Source: Lasiodiplodia sp. COLG20
Taxonomy: Eukaryota; Ascomycota; Dothideomycetes; Botryosphaeriales; Botryosphaeriaceae
Length of the DNA: 64,000 bases
Assembly (NCBI GenBank): GCA_009801085.1
Contig: VNWV01000005.1
Coordinates: 186,001-250,000, forward strand
Direction of reading: 5' to 3'
Each line of letters starts with the position of its first letter. Position 1 is the first letter of the stretch. The position numbers and the translations under genes were made by a program. The notes beneath the pieces were generated by a model. The model had not been told where the DNA came from. It saw only the letters and a program-made list of their open reading frames with translations, and ran no database searches. Of this stretch, positions 20,571 through 33,039 are shown in pieces.

Positions 20571-21488
20571 TCAGAGGCAAACACGTGGGTGTTGAATGGT
20601 TCGTACAGTAACGGCTGATGTTGGAGGCCGAGCAATAAGGTTGGCCATTGCTTCGTAGATATGATTGTGGGAAGGATGTTCTGATGAGTCTAGTGATACA
20701 ACGAGTTCCTTCAGAGGTTGTGGCTTGGAAAAAAACTTCTCCAGCTCGTGTGTGGTAGCCATTGTGAAAGCGCACTGGGAAATCTCGAGCTTCTCGAGAG
20801 GTGTGTCTATTGAGGTCGTAGAACACAACTTTAGCAACGACATTGATGTGAGAGTTATGTTCTTCAATGTCGGATGGAGAAAAATGCTTCGGCAACCGAA
20901 CTGGACCCGCCTTCTCTTGCCTTTAGGGTCAGAGCTAGAGAATTGTAGATGAACTAAATGGTAGGTAAGAGTGCGCCAACAGGAAGCAGAGCATCGGCAT
21001 GGCTTACACGTTTGGAGGGATTGCAAAGCTTCTCCCGTGGCCGCAAGTTCAAACACGTCGTTCAGGCCAAATTGAACCGCAAATGTCCCAAAAGAAGATC
21101 GGAAATCCACACTAAGTGTGTCTAACTTCATGAGCTTGAGAAGCACGTCCTTCAGGGCCTGTATCATCTTGGTGTCGATGCATTCACATAAGAAATCGCT
21201 GGTGATTGTCGCACGCGTCGGTTTCGCGTTTAGAGCTATCTGGAAAGACTGGAGTTGTTTTGTAGTGGAGATGATGACCGAGCGATAAAGATACGGATCG
21301 ACTATTTCGTGGAAAAGCTTGCATGAGCGAGCAACATTGGCCAAGTCATTCGTCGAATGTATTTCAGCAAACACAAACTCAAGGAGCTCGACCGGCAGTC
21401 CAGCCAGCATGGCCTGAGGTCGGTAGCATGCTGGTGTCGCGACAGGGGCATCCACAAAGAGGCCGGGAGAATGCAGAGCGTGTTCCAT
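20571..21488 (-). CDS. F-box protein 2, paralogue of F-box protein 1
   Basis: The ATG is at 21488. The frame is open to 20571 (305 codons), but a 54-bp stretch (21007-20954) has a GTAAGC donor, a CTTAC branch-type site and a TTTAG end. Removing it gives exons 21488-21008 and 20953-20571, about 287 aa with a smoother Leu-rich segment. The F-box is near residues 28-70: LAGLPVELLEFVFAEI, NDLANVARSCKLFHEI, then DPYLYRSVIIST, closely parallel to the neighbouring paralogue. Leu-rich elements follow (LKNITLTSMSLL, LEKLEISQC, LKELVVSLD). The role is target recognition for SCF ubiquitin ligase. The C-terminal part is shorter than in paralogue 1. It is divergent from BNA6, with 257 bp between the start codons. 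Confidence 0.8.
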   Translation of the reverse strand: MEHALHSPGLFVDAPVATPACYRPQAMLAGLPVELLEFVFAEIHSTNDLANVARSCKLFHEIVDPYLYRSVIISTTKQLQSFQIALNAKPTRATITSDFLCECIDTKMIQALKDVLLKLMKLDTLSVDFRSSFGTFAVQFGLNDVFELAATGEALQSLQTCKPCRCSASCWRTLTYHLVHLQFSSSDPKGKRRRVQFGCRSIFLHPTLKNITLTSMSLLKLCSTTSIDTPLEKLEISQCAFTMATTHELEKFFSKPQPLKELVVSLDSSEHPSHNHIYEAMANLIARPPTSAVTVRTIQHPRVCL

Positions 21489-21745
21489 TTTTGTGCCAGT
21501 CTCTGTGTCGCGACGGCGATAGGTACTAGGCGTCAGGTGGTGTTAGGCAGAGGATGCAGCGTCATCGCAGACAGCACGGGCCATGGCCGAATCCGCATCC
21601 GCATCCGCCGGTCCGATTTTCCCCGGACATCAAAACCCCACACCCCTCCTGCAGCGCTCTGACTCTCGCCCGCCTGCTCCTTGTGTCACCGTGTTTTCGC
21701 CAATATCGCATTCAAAAAATTTCCCGGGCTGAATAGACAACCATC

Positions 21746-23014
21746 ATGCCATTCACCGAAGGAGCCCCCGCTCACGGAAGAGTGGCGCATTTGCTTCCCC
21801 AGACCTACAAGCGGCTGGTCTCGGAATGGCTGGAAGAGGACACGCCAAGCCTTGACTACGGTGGTTTCGTGGTAGGCGAGGATATGGCTGAAGCGAGGTT
21901 GTTGGGTAAGAGCAAGGTCGGTTTCGCCGCTTACATTTCCGCCATGAAAAAGTGATGTCGTGGTGAAAAATGACCCAAAAGAGCATGAGACACCTCTAAA
22001 CTACCGGGATGCTGACTTATCCCGATCAGGGTGTGTTGGCCGGCGTGCCATTTTTTGACGAGGTGTTCAAGCAACTCGACTGCACGTGAGTCTTATCTCC
22101 CACATTCCTATCATCGTATAAGCCACTGATGGCCGGTTTCAGCGTGGAATGGCACATCCAAGAAGGCGAGACTTTCGAGCCCGTGAAGCACTGCGCCACC
22201 GTAAGAGGACCAGTTAGGAAAGTACTTCTTGGTGAGAGAGTCGCCCTCAACACCCTGGCAAGATGCTCTGGCATCGCTACCAAGTAAGTAAATTTCACTT
22301 GATATTTTTCACTTCCACGAAACACAACTCCCACCCCTAAACAGTTACACTTTCACAAATCGTCATAATGACGGGCCCAAGACACACTCTCACCACTTGT
22401 CTATATCGAGAGTCCAATGCTTCACTCCGTTCCAAACTAACCTTACCTGCAGATCCGCCTCCCTGCTTTCCCTTTTGCGCAACGCCGGCTACCGCAACAC
22501 GCTGGCCGGCACGCGCAAGACGACGCCGGGCTTCCGGCTAGTCGAAAAGTACGGCATGCTCGTAGGCGGCTGCGACCCGCACCGGCACGACCTGTCGACC
22601 ATGACGATGCTGAAGGACAACCACATCTGGGCGTGCCAGGGCTCCATCACCAAGGCCGTGCACGCGGCCAAGGCCTCGGGCGGCTTCAGCATCAAGGTCG
22701 AGGTCGAGTGCCAGTCGTTCGAGGAGGCCGACGAGGCCATCGCCGCCGGCGCCGACGTCGTCATGCTCGACAACTTCACCGGCGACGGCGTTAAGGTCTG
22801 CGCGCGGAAGCTCAAGGAGAAGTGGGGCAACAAGGCCCTGGTCGAGGTCAGCGGCGGGCTGACCGAGGAGAATGTCGAGGCGTACGTGTGCGACGACGTC
22901 GATGTGGTTAGCACGAGCAGCATTCACCAGGGCGTCAAGCATGTCGATTTCTCGTTGAAGATCGTGCCCAAGGGGCAGCAGGCCAAGAAGGGCGGGGAAA
23001 CGGTCGACGTGTGA
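21746..23014 (+). CDS. BNA6: Nicotinate-nucleotide pyrophosphorylase (quinolinate phosphoribosyltransferase)
   Basis: Four exons: 21746-21916, 22030-22085, 22143-22283, 22453-23014; 309 aa, in frame throughout. The first intron uses a weak GTCGGT donor; a better-looking GTAAGA 11 bp earlier would break the frame. Family motifs in order: [57 protein letters not shown], the quinolinate/PRPP-site stretch [31 protein letters not shown] and VEVSGG. The enzyme converts quinolinate and PRPP to nicotinate mononucleotide, the entry to NAD in the de novo kynurenine pathway, and is normally cytosolic or nuclear. Length fits the family (about 290-310 aa). No other BNA gene lies in the window. Confidence 0.96.
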
Positions 23015-23523
23015 GCTCCCTGGATGAAAGAGGGCAAAGGACGGTCGCTGCTGCAAGGAACGCTCGCTACCACATATTATCAAGGCGTGTACGATCTCCA
23101 TGTAAAAGCCCGATGAGGAACTGAGAATTTTCTGGAATTCGTGTCACATTCCTGTGCAGCCTACAGAGCATCGCGTGCATATGACGCGTATCCAAGTGGA
23201 CCAATCTGAAGCGCTTCTCTAAAGGATTTGAAAAAATCCAACTGGCATGGGGGAAGTTCATCACCCCCCAACAAGGGTTCATTGCGCCCAAAAAGCATAC
23301 TTGCTCCTAAAAAGCAATCAAGGAATAGGAAAGTGACGAACGCAACAACAACGCCAGAACCGAACCCTGGTATCTCACCATCCATAGATCAGTGGATGCC
23401 CTATTGGTAAAAAAAAACGCCGTTGAGCCGCTTCTGTGACGAGCCCTCATGATTACCAAAAGTTTTATGCTAAAAGAAAAATATCGAGACTATCATGAAG
23501 TTCATATATTGAAAACGAGGCCC
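23015..23523. other. Convergent 3' flanks, no gene
   Basis: 509 bp between the stops of BNA6 and the next gene. Short frames only; no element recognised. Confidence 0.6.
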
Positions 23524-24525
23524 TTATGCGAACCTGACCATGCGTTTCTGCGCCTCCCCCACCTTTCTCTCGGGAGCGAGGGCAGCTAATCGTCTCCTCT
23601 CGCTCCGCTTCTGCCGCGCTTCTCTCGCTTCGCGCGCACGCCATTCCAGTATCTGCTGGCGGCGTTTAAGCGCACGGTGCTGGGCGACGGCATGCGTTGG
23701 GCGGAAACCGAGGCCGTTGATCCCGTAACCGTCGTCGTCCTGCTCGCGATCGATCTCGTGTCCTGTGATTTCCGAGTCCTGCCACGTCAAGGCGGCTTGG
23801 TCAGACGGCGGCGGCGGTGCCGATGGTAATGATGATGCGGAGGTCGAAGAGCTCGATGACGTCGCATAAGTCCGGACCGAAGGCGATGGCGACCGGCGAT
23901 GCAGCTTCGGATTGGGACGGCGCGTTGAGAGGAAGAGCTTTACGGAGGGTGAAGATGAGGGCGGCGGCGGCGACGATTGCATTCCTCCATCATCCATTGT
24001 TGTTGTGGTGGCGAAGGAGACCCTCTGATGATGGGGGGTCTCCGCTATTTCCAGTACCGGCTGCGATGGACTGCTTGGCTTGTGTGGATTCGATGAGCGG
24101 TTGCCCCCCTCGTGTAGTTGTCGGTCGACAAAATGGTCGCTGTGCTTGGCTTTCTTCGTCGCGATGGCGCCTGCGTCACCGCTGCCGAAGTCTATCGCCG
24201 GCAAGGCGCCGCCTCCTCCGCTGCCTTTGTGGAGCTGAAGGCGTTCAAATTGACTCGCAACCCGCGAGCGCGGGCTCTCGGAACCGGACTCGACGGTAGC
24301 TGCGGCGAGTAATGCGCCGCTGTGGGGTTCGGAAGCGCTGGCGCAGCGCGCATCGACGGGTCCGGGGAAGGCGGAGGTGTTGAGGCGGGGCGCGAAGGGT
24401 TGCGTAGTCGGTACGGCGGGGTCAGAAGAGCCGCGCTTGCGCTTGGGCGATACTGTCATCTGCTGCGGCTCGGCAGGACGAGCGAAACTGGTCTGCAGTC
24501 GAAGAGGGGGTTCCGGATCATGCAT
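23524..24525 (-). CDS. Fungal protein of unknown function, disordered with basic C-terminal helix
   Basis: Single exon, about 333 aa from ATG 24525 (MHDPEPP). The open frame continues upstream about 42 codons without an ATG (a GTG only), so an upstream exon cannot be excluded. The first 230 residues are Ser/Pro-rich low complexity with a basic patch KRKR. The C-terminal 90 residues are more ordered-looking: LTWQDSEITGHEID, then GYGINGLGFRPTHAVA, then a long Arg/Glu-rich helix (RRQQILEWRAREAREA, RQKRSERRR). This combination resembles a conserved but uncharacterised family that I recall from other filamentous fungi. Composition suggests a nuclear protein; no catalytic motif is visible. Confidence 0.75.
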   Translation of the reverse strand: MHDPEPPLRLQTSFARPAEPQQMTVSPKRKRGSSDPAVPTTQPFAPRLNTSAFPGPVDARCASASEPHSGALLAAATVESGSESPRSRVASQFERLQLHKGSGGGGALPAIDFGSGDAGAIATKKAKHSDHFVDRQLHEGGNRSSNPHKPSSPSQPVLEIAETPHHQRVSFATTTTMDDGGMQSSPPPPSSSPSVKLFLSTRRPNPKLHRRSPSPSVRTYATSSSSSTSASSLPSAPPPPSDQAALTWQDSEITGHEIDREQDDDGYGINGLGFRPTHAVAQHRALKRRQQILEWRAREAREARQKRSERRRLAALAPERKVGEAQKRMVRFA

Positions 24526-25179
24526 CTCAAGGGAGCCAGGGCGGAGCCAGCTTGGATTTGGAAGACGTGAAGTGGTATGGGAGGGGGCGGAGCTGTGGTA
24601 ATACTCGTGTGCGTGCCTTTCGATTGTGACTCGTTGACGCTGACCGGGCACGCCTGCCTCGTTCAGGCCTGGACCCTGTCGCGCTCGTGCGCCTTACTTC
24701 TGCACGCAGATCCATCCACCCGTAGGGCTGAGGCTGCCTACTAATAATAAACTCCGCCCATGCATGAGATGCAGTTTGCCGTGCAATGAGATCTCTGCAT
24801 TTAAAGATGGCGAGGCAGATATGCCATGGTTTTCTTTCGGTGCGCGGCACTGTCTCACTTTGACACATATGCTTCGTCTTGGTCTCATTCAAGGCTGGCG
24901 GCAAACTTTCTTCGTTGATTGACTGGTCAGCATCATTGGCTACCAACCGCCAGCGCCAAAAGCGGAACAAACATATGCGGCCAACATGCAAATACCCGAA
25001 AGCGCAGGGGAATCGTTATACTTGGTCAGTGGAGTTTTGTTTCCATTTCCGCTCAGGGAATCTTCAATCGCTGTGAAGGTAAGCAATACCATCGAATGCC
25101 GAAGACTTCGCGAATGGCCCTATATAGTTAATCTACTCATACAATTAAAGCTGAAGTGATTTTGGGAAGCTCGATGACA
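24526..25179. other. Upstream region of the disordered-protein gene / 3' flank of COX20
   Basis: 654 bp with only short frames. It includes the probable promoter of the gene at 23524-24525. Confidence 0.5.
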
Positions 25180-25826
25180 TCACCAAACCTTCCACCACGG
25201 CTTCTGCGCAGCCTTCATGCGCTCCTCCTCCAGCCTGTCGCTCTCTTCCTTGGCCTTCCGCCGTGCTGCAATGATTTCTTGCCTCTTTGCCCGCTTTTCT
25301 TCCCGCTTTCTGTCCATGATTTCGACCGCCCTGGCCATTCCGTCCCGCTCCAATCTCTGCTTCTGCTTGCAGAACTCGTAAGATGCCATGGATGTAAAGA
25401 CGAAAACGCCGGCTGCCCAGTTGCACGATTTCGCAATGCTCTCTGGATACAATTGGTTAGTATCCAAGCAAACAAGCCAATTATAATTGCTTTGCAACAG
25501 GACTTACTGCCCCAAATAGCCATCAATCCTCCCGTGCCGAAGCCAGTGCCAATGCTTGTTAAGATAGCTTCCCTAACGCAGGGATACTTGTGGATCTCAA
25601 GGAAGTCCTGGGGCTGAATGGTCTTGAATCCATCCGACAGGCTCACTCCCCCAATTTTCTCGCCGCCGGCCGTGTGCTGTGTCCCGCCGGGCATAACATT
25701 GGGATTGTCGCCTGATGCGCCGGGGACAAAACTTTCGTACTTCGTGCCCGGTTTCCGCACATTAGGGTCGCTGGATGATACAGCGTCGGATGTAGTTGTG
25801 GGTGTCTGTCTCGTGTCGTCGGCCAT
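25180..25826 (-). CDS. COX20: Cytochrome c oxidase assembly protein COX20 (FAM36A family)
   Basis: Two exons, 25826-25508 and 25442-25180, 193 aa. The intron has a GTAAGT donor and CTAAC branch site. After a polar N-terminus come two membrane segments: REAILTSIGTGFGTGGLMAI and KSCNWAAGVFVFTSMASYEF, with CV (PCVREA), CNW and C in YEFCK at the positions typical of the family. A long charged helix with many Lys/Arg/Glu follows, ending in KPWWKVW. COX20 is an inner mitochondrial membrane chaperone for newly made Cox2 before copper insertion. It shares a 350-bp divergent promoter with POL2. Confidence 0.9.
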
Positions 25827-26176
25827 GGTGTGCTGGTGTTGCGGAGCTGAGCTTGGGGAATTCTATGATCGCATGAGGGTCGGGGTTTTTGACGTAGCTA
25901 TCGCCGACTGCCGACATTAGCGTCTGCTACGCTCTCATTGGCTGACGCGCGCAAACGCGTCAACGCGACTCAAGCTCGCGTCGTGCATTGGTACAGCAAG
26001 CCCGAGATTCTCATCCCGCCAGTGTACGCAGACAACACAACCCGCCCCTCATCTCCGCCCTTCGCTCTCTCCGTTCCGGCCGCTTTCCAATGTCGACATT
26101 TAGATGATACCCCAATAATTCGTTTTTACCGCCAAATACCCCGAATCGCTCCCAGCGGTTCCCTCGCTCTTTCACA
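25827..26176. promoter_or_regulatory. Divergent promoter COX20 / POL2
   Basis: 350 bp between the two start codons. It contains an ACGCGT hexamer at 25955-25960 within a CG-rich cluster of related sequences (GACGCGCGC, CAACGCGAC). Confidence 0.6.
25955..25960. promoter_or_regulatory. ACGCGT (MCB-type) site upstream of POL2
   Basis: The palindromic MluI cell-cycle box lies 217 bp before the POL2 ATG, with similar CGCG words on both sides. MBF binds this motif in yeasts to drive G1/S transcription of replication genes. The use here is inferred. Confidence 0.5.
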
Positions 26177-29100
26177 ATGCCTCCACGCCGCCCTGGACAG
26201 CTTTTCAGGCGATTAGGCAAGAATGGCAACACTTCATACGGACCACGGAATGGCCCCAAGACCGTAGACGCATCCACCCTCCGCAGCAGCGAAGCGACGT
26301 CGCAAAATGAGAAACTTGAAGCCACGCGGCTCGCCCACAGCATCGACGAGACTTTTGGTTTTGCGCGCTACGAGTCTGGCAAGAAGAAGGCTGGCTGGCT
26401 GTTCAACATGCACAGCACTACCATAGAAGACGAAAACTACCCTGGAGGACGCGCCGGAGTCGACTTCTACTTTATCGGCGACGACAACGAACAGTACTTC
26501 AAGGCGACTGTGGGATATGATCCGTACTTCTTGGTGGCAACAAAAAGAGGGAAGGAGGCAGATGTTGAGGAGTGGTGCAAACGCAACTTTGAGGGCTTGG
26601 TGAAGAGCGTTTCGAAGGTCGACAAGGAGGATCTCAGCATGCCGAACCATCTCTTGGGCTACCGTAGGACTTTCCTGAAGCTCACCTTCGTCAACGTTCC
26701 CGATCTGCTGGCAGTACGAAAGTCATTATTCCCGATTGCGGAAACCAACAAGAAAAAGATGAATGCCATGGACACATACGCCGAGGTTGCGAGGTAATTG
26801 GCCCCCTCGCTTGTTGAACGATAAAGGCTGACTGAACTGGTAGCGCAAATGCGGGCTTTGACATTTTCGATGACGACCAAGATTACGAGAAACGACCAAA
26901 CGGATTCGTAGAAGCAAGCGATTTCATTGTTGATATTCGAGAGTACGACGTACCATACCACGTCCGAGTCGCGATCGATCTGGGTATGTCCCTTGGGTCT
27001 TCGGTTTATAGGCATGGCTGACTTTGGCTAGACATTCGCATCGGAAAATGGTACTGGGTAGAGGCGAAGCACGGCACCACAACACTGTCCTGCATCGAAG
27101 ACCGATTAACGCGTGCCGACCCTGTGGTGATGGCGTACGATATCGAAACATCCAAAGCACCACTGAAATTCCCCGATTCCACAGTCGACCAGATCATGAT
27201 GATTTCGTACATGATAGATGGGCAAGGTTTCCTCATCACTAACAGAGAAATCGTGTCCGAAGACATCGCGGATTTCGAGTACACTCCGAAGCCAGAGTAC
27301 GAAGGGCCGTTCATGATCTTCAACGAGCCGGACGAAAAGGCTGTAATCGAGAAATTCTTCGAGCACATCAAGATCGCAAGGCCCACGGTCATGGTCACGT
27401 ACAACGGTGACTTCTTCGATTGGCCTTTTGTTGAGGCACGAGCGAGCATTCTAGGTATCGACATGTACCAGGAGATTGGTTTCCGGAAGAACAGCGAGGA
27501 TATCTACCAGTCCGATCACTGCTGCCACTTGGATGCCTTCGCATGGGTCAACCGTGACAGTTATCTGCCTCAGGGAAGTCGTGGTTTGAAAGCTGTCACA
27601 GTCGCCAAGCTTGGTTACGACCCCGATGAGTTGGACCCGGAATTGATGACGCCTTATGCCTCGGAGAAGCCCCAAATCCTCGCTGAATACTCAGTATCAG
27701 ATGCCGTCGCAACGTACTACCTGTACATGAAATACGTCCATCCGTTCATCTTCTCCCTCTGCACAATTATTCCTCTCGGTCCCGATGACGTGTTGCGCAA
27801 AGGCACGGGAACTCTTTGCGAGATGTTGCTGATGGTGCAGGCATATCAAAAAGAGATTGTGCTCCCCAACAAGCATGTGGCGCCTCGAGAAGCGTTCTGG
27901 GACGGTCACCTTCTGGAGTCGGAAACCTATGTCGGTGGTCACGTCGAAAGTATCGAAGCTGGTGTTTTCCGAAGTGACATACCCGTCAACTTCGCTCTCG
28001 ATTCAGCTGCCTTTCAACAGCTTATCGATGAGTTGGATGCAGCTTTGAAGTTTAGCATCACAGTCGAAGAGAAGAAGTCTTTAGACGACATTACCAACTA
28101 CGACGAGGTCAAAGAGCAGATTGCGGAAAAGCTACGGATTTTGAGAGACACTCCAAACAGAAACGAGCGGCCTTCCATTTACCATTTGGACGTCGCATCT
28201 ATGTATCCCAACATCATGACAACGAATCGTCTCCAACCGGACTCCATGGTTACAGAAGCAGATTGTGCCGCATGTGATTTCAACAGACCAGGCAAAACAT
28301 GCGACCGCCGCTTACCATGGGCTTGGAGAGGAGAGTACTTGCCAGCCAAGAGAGACGAGTACAACATGATCCGGAATGCGTTGGAAAACGAAAGATTTCC
28401 TGGAAAGAGACCAGGCACGACAAGATCATTCCAAGAACTCTCGCTTGACGAGCAGGCAGCCATGGTCAAGAAACGGTTACAGGACTACAGCAAGAAGATC
28501 TACCACAAGATTCACGAATCCACAACATTACAGCGAGAATCCATCATTTGCCAGCGCGAGAACCCTTTCTATGTCGACACAGTCAGTACCTTCCGTGATC
28601 GCCGGTATGATTTCAAGGGAAAGCAAAAAGTTTGGAAGGGCAAAACGGATGCTTTGAAATCATCTGGTGCAAGTGCTGCCGAGATCGATGAGGCCAAGAA
28701 GATGATCATTCTGTTCGACTCTCTCCAGCTTGCCCATAAAGTTATCCTGAACAGTTTCTACGGTTACGTCATGAGAAAAGGCTCTCGCTGGTACTCTCTG
28801 GAGATGGCTGGTATCACTTGTTTCACTGGTGCCAGTATCATCCAGATGGCTTGTCAGCTGGTCGAGAGGATAGGAAGGCCGCTTGAGCTTGACACGGATG
28901 GTATCTGGTGTATTCTGCCTGCAACTTTCCCCGAGAACTTCGCATTCAAGATGAAGAACGGAAAGAAGGTCGCCATTTCTTACCCTTGCGTTATGCTGAA
29001 CCACAGAGTTCACGACAAATTCACCAACCATCAATACCAGGACCTGAAAGACCCGGCCACCTTCCGATATGAGACTCGGAGCGACAACAGTATTTTCTTC

Positions 29101-32100
29101 GAGGTCGACGGACCATACAAGGCCATGATTCTGCCCACTTCGAAGGAAGAGGACAAGAACTTGAAGAAGCGTTATGCTGTGTTCAACCACGACGGCAGTC
29201 TTGCTGAGCTCAAGGGTTTCGAGGTCAAGAGAAGAGGAGAGCTGAAACTTATCAAGATTTTCCAGACTCAGATCTTCAAGTTCTTCCTCGAGGGCAGTAC
29301 CCTTCAGGAGACTTATGCAGCCGTGGCTAAAGTGGCCAACCAATGGTTGGATGTCCTGTACTCTCAGGGAACCACGCTTGCAGATGAGGAACTCATTGAT
29401 CTCATTTGCGAGAACAAGAACATGACCAAGACTGTTGAGGAATACGGCGGCGCGAAGACTACTGCTATCACTACCGCTAAACGTCTAGCCGAGTTTCTAG
29501 GTGAGCAGATGATTAAGGACAAGGGCTTGAACTGCAAGTATATTATCTCTTCCCAGCCCAGGAACGCTCCGGTCACGGAACGCGCTATTCCGGTTGCAAT
29601 CTTCTCGGCCGAAGAGTCTGTGAAAAAGTACTTTCTACGGAAATGGCTGAAGGTTGACCCTGGCGACTGCGATCCGAGGACTATCACCGACTGGAACTAC
29701 TATCTTGAACGCCTTGGCTCGGTCATCCAGAAGCTCATCACTATCCCAGCTGCGCTCCAAAAAATCAGGAACCCTGTCCCTCGCGTTGCGCACCCCGATT
29801 GGCTCGAGCGGAGAATCCGGATCAAGGACGATGTCTTCAAACAGAAGAAAATGACGGACATGTTTGGGAAGAAGGCGTTGGCCGATATCGATGCCAATGT
29901 TGTCACCAAGAAGGTCGTTGATCTCGAGGATTTCGGAGGGTCGCAGGTGAACAAGCCTAAGAGGGGCACAGTGACTAAGATGGTCCAGAAGCGCAAAGCG
30001 CCAGAACCTGCGGCACCAACGGATCCTTATGCCAGTCTGCCATCGAAAATGCCTTCCATCACAGAGGACTATCAAGGCTGGTTGAAATACCAGAAGCAGA
30101 AGTGGAAGATTCAAAGACAACAAAGAGCCCGGAGAAGACAGCTGTTCGGTGAGAAGAGAACGGACGCGTCTGATGGCCTCGGGACGTACTTCCGGAACCA
30201 GGCGGAGTTGGTTTACATTAACACATGGCAGCTTTTGCAATTACGCGAGGGCGACCTGCCCGGCGAGGTCAAGGCGTTTGTGCTCATCGACAAAAAGGTC
30301 CATGTCATCAAGATCATTGTGCCGCGACAAGTATATCTCAACCTCCGCAGCGACGATCTGCCAGATGTGTCCATCGAGGGCTGCAATGTGGAGAAGGTCG
30401 TCAACCACACCCTTCCAAATGGCCACCCGTCCGTTCACCTCTTCAAGCTTACCTTGCCCGAGCAAACATACGTCAACGAGTCGAAGAATCTCAACTTACT
30501 GTTCAACCACCCGAGTGTTGAAGGAGTTTACGAGACTCAGGTACCTCTGAACGTCCGCGCCATGCTCGAACTTGGTAGCATATGTACCTTCGATGAGACG
30601 CAACGTGGTGTCCTCGGCAAGGGATTGGAACAGGGATTCGACCTTTCTGCCCTTCGGCGAGTGCCAAACCAGCAGCCCTACCTGACGGAAAACCCTCTCG
30701 GCTATCTCTACCTGCACCACATCATCGCTGGTGACCGACAAATCTTTGCTCTATTCTCGACTAGCAAAGAGCAGGCTCATGTGGTTGTCTTGAACCGCTC
30801 GAGAGATGTGCAGGGTCTTCCAAACTTGGACAAAATCTACAAGGACCACCTCGCTGCTCGGCTCAAAGCTTCCGATGGCCAGCCCTGGCAGGAAACATTT
30901 GACTACCAGAGCGCTATCCATTTCAAGACGGTGCAAGTTACGACGAAGCGAAAGGCACACCTTGAAGTCGCAGATGTGATCAAGAAGATGAGGAACGACG
31001 AATCCAAGCCCATCATCATGGTCGTGCGGGCGGAAAATCAAAAACTGCTTGCTCACGATATCCCGATCCTCAAGGACATTCCTGTCCTGCCTCTACAACC
31101 TGATGACTCTGACAAGCAGCTGCCTCCTCTCGGCTGGCAGTCCTTTGTTGCGAGGCGTCTGATCGACCATTACCTTGATCTCGGAACCTGGGTCGCGCAC
31201 TTAGTTGGGCTGGCCCAATACGGCAACGTCCCTCTCTGCAATCTGGAGAGAGATGACCCTCGCTTCCTCATCGACATTGCGTATGCGAGACGTCTGCAAA
31301 AGGACAGGGTCGTCCTCTGGTGGTCGGAGGGCCCGAAGCCAGATCATGCCGGCTATGAGAAGGATGATGTACTCGGCCCCTTGGAGACTGTGGACATGCC
31401 TTCGATCAACAATCCCGGAACCTACTCCTCAGTGTGCATTGACCTAGAAATAAAGAACTTGGCCATCAGCACCGTCCTTTCGTCCGCTATCATCAATGAA
31501 GCAGAGGGGTCTGATTCCGTCTCCTTCAACCCTGCAGCGCCAACAGAGGATCAGGCAAGCGATGGCTCAAACGTCATCTACTCGGACAATGCCTTTGCAT
31601 CCGCGGGTATTCTGGTCCTTCGGGAAATGGTCAAATCCTGGTGGTCCGAGGCCGAGAAGGGCAGTTACATGGCGGACGTCATGGTGCAACACCTGGTCCG
31701 TTGGGTGGAGTGTCCCGGATCGTACCTATACGACCGAGCTCTGCACTACTACGTGCAGATGATGTCGCGTAAAGCGCTCCAGCAACTGATGTCTGACTTT
31801 CGTCGGGTGGGCTCGCACGTTGTCTTTGCAAGCGCAAACAGGCTTCTGTTCCAGACAACAAAGGCCGAAGTTGGCAACGCGTATGCCTACAGTCAGTACA
31901 TCTTGAAGACTGTCCATGCCAAACCGCTCTTCCAGAGCTTGGACCTGCAGATTAAGGAGTATTGGGACTATCTGGCGTGGTACGACGAGTTCAACTACGG
32001 CGGTAAAGGATGTCGGGAGGTCGTCGAAGCAGAGAACCAGACGCTTGACACGATCATGTGCTGGCACTTTGCAACCTTCCTCCCGCCGGTCCTGCAACCT

Positions 32101-33039
32101 GTTTTCAATGACTGGGTGGTTGAGTTCATCGAGTTGATGCACGCACGAAAACGACCGCAACAACGGCCGTCATCCAGGGGTGACGGGAGCGACGTCCAAG
32201 TAGAATCAACACCGCGCCAAACCCAACTGCCCTTCCGCCCCATGACGCAGGAGACTCCCGATAAACCGACCTCGGTCCTCAGCAAGTCCTTCACCAAGCC
32301 GCTCACGAAGGAGATAGCGGCGCTCCTGCGTCGGCAGCACCAGGAACAGCTGCACGCCGAGCTCGCGCCGGACTGGCACTTCCCCTCGTTGCCGGGCACC
32401 AACCCAGACATCGCAGCCACGCTGGCGAACCCGACGCTGCAGCTGGTCAAGTCTCTCACGCAGGTGCTCTCGCTCGACAAGAGCATCAACCTCGAGGCGC
32501 GCCTGCTGCGCAAGGACCTGCTGCGGCTGTTCGACGTGCGCGAGTTCAGCGCCGAGGCGGCCTTTGCCAACCCGGCGGCCAGCCTGTGGGTGCGCGGCCT
32601 GGTGTGCGACGACTGCACCGCCGTGCGCGACGTCGACCTGTGCCGCGACGGCGAGATTGCCGTCTCGTCGTCAAACACCGCCAATGCGGAAGAGGGAAGC
32701 GGTGGCAGTGGTGGGCCCAAGGGCGTCTTGAACCTGTCGTGCCCGTCCTGCCACGCGCCGCACGACCCCAATCGCTTGGAGACGCGCCTCGCGGCCGACG
32801 TGCAGGCCTTGGCCCTGAAGTGGGTTGGCCAGGACGTCAAGTGCGGCAAGTGCGGCCGCTTGCAGAGCGAGACGGCGTGCTTCATGGAGCATTGCGCGTG
32901 CAGCGGGCGGTGGGTGCCGAGTCTGCGGAAGGAGGAGCTGGTGAGGAAGTTGAAGGTGTACGAGGGCGTGGCGAGGTGGTTTGGGTTCGGCGTGTTGGGG
33001 GCGTGTGTGGGTGAGGTGTTGGAGGGGGTGCAGGTGTAG
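26177..33039 (+). CDS. POL2: DNA polymerase epsilon catalytic subunit A
   Basis: Three exons, 26177-26793, 26844-26983, 27032-33039, 2254 aa (yeast Pol2 is about 2222). The N-terminal half is an active B-family polymerase with proofreading. ExoI is YDIETSK (Asp near residue 289), ExoII YNGDFFDWPF and ExoIII near YSVSDAVATYYL. Motif A is DVASMYPNI (about 639), motif B KVILNSFYGYVMRKG, motif C LDTDGIW (about 873). The first Cys pair region CAACDF...CDRRL marks the Fe-S/zinc insertion. The C-terminal half is the degenerate, inactive polymerase fold, ending in two zinc-type Cys modules (CDDC...; CPSC...CGKC...CACSG). The protein is the leading-strand replicase within Pol epsilon and CMGE and acts in checkpoint signalling. 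Nothing suggests loss of function. Confidence 0.98.

Noticed and set aside
21906..21911. GTAAGA as the first-intron donor of BNA6
   Set aside because: It looks stronger than GTCGGT but puts the next exon out of frame and removes the conserved KSKGVLAG stretch.
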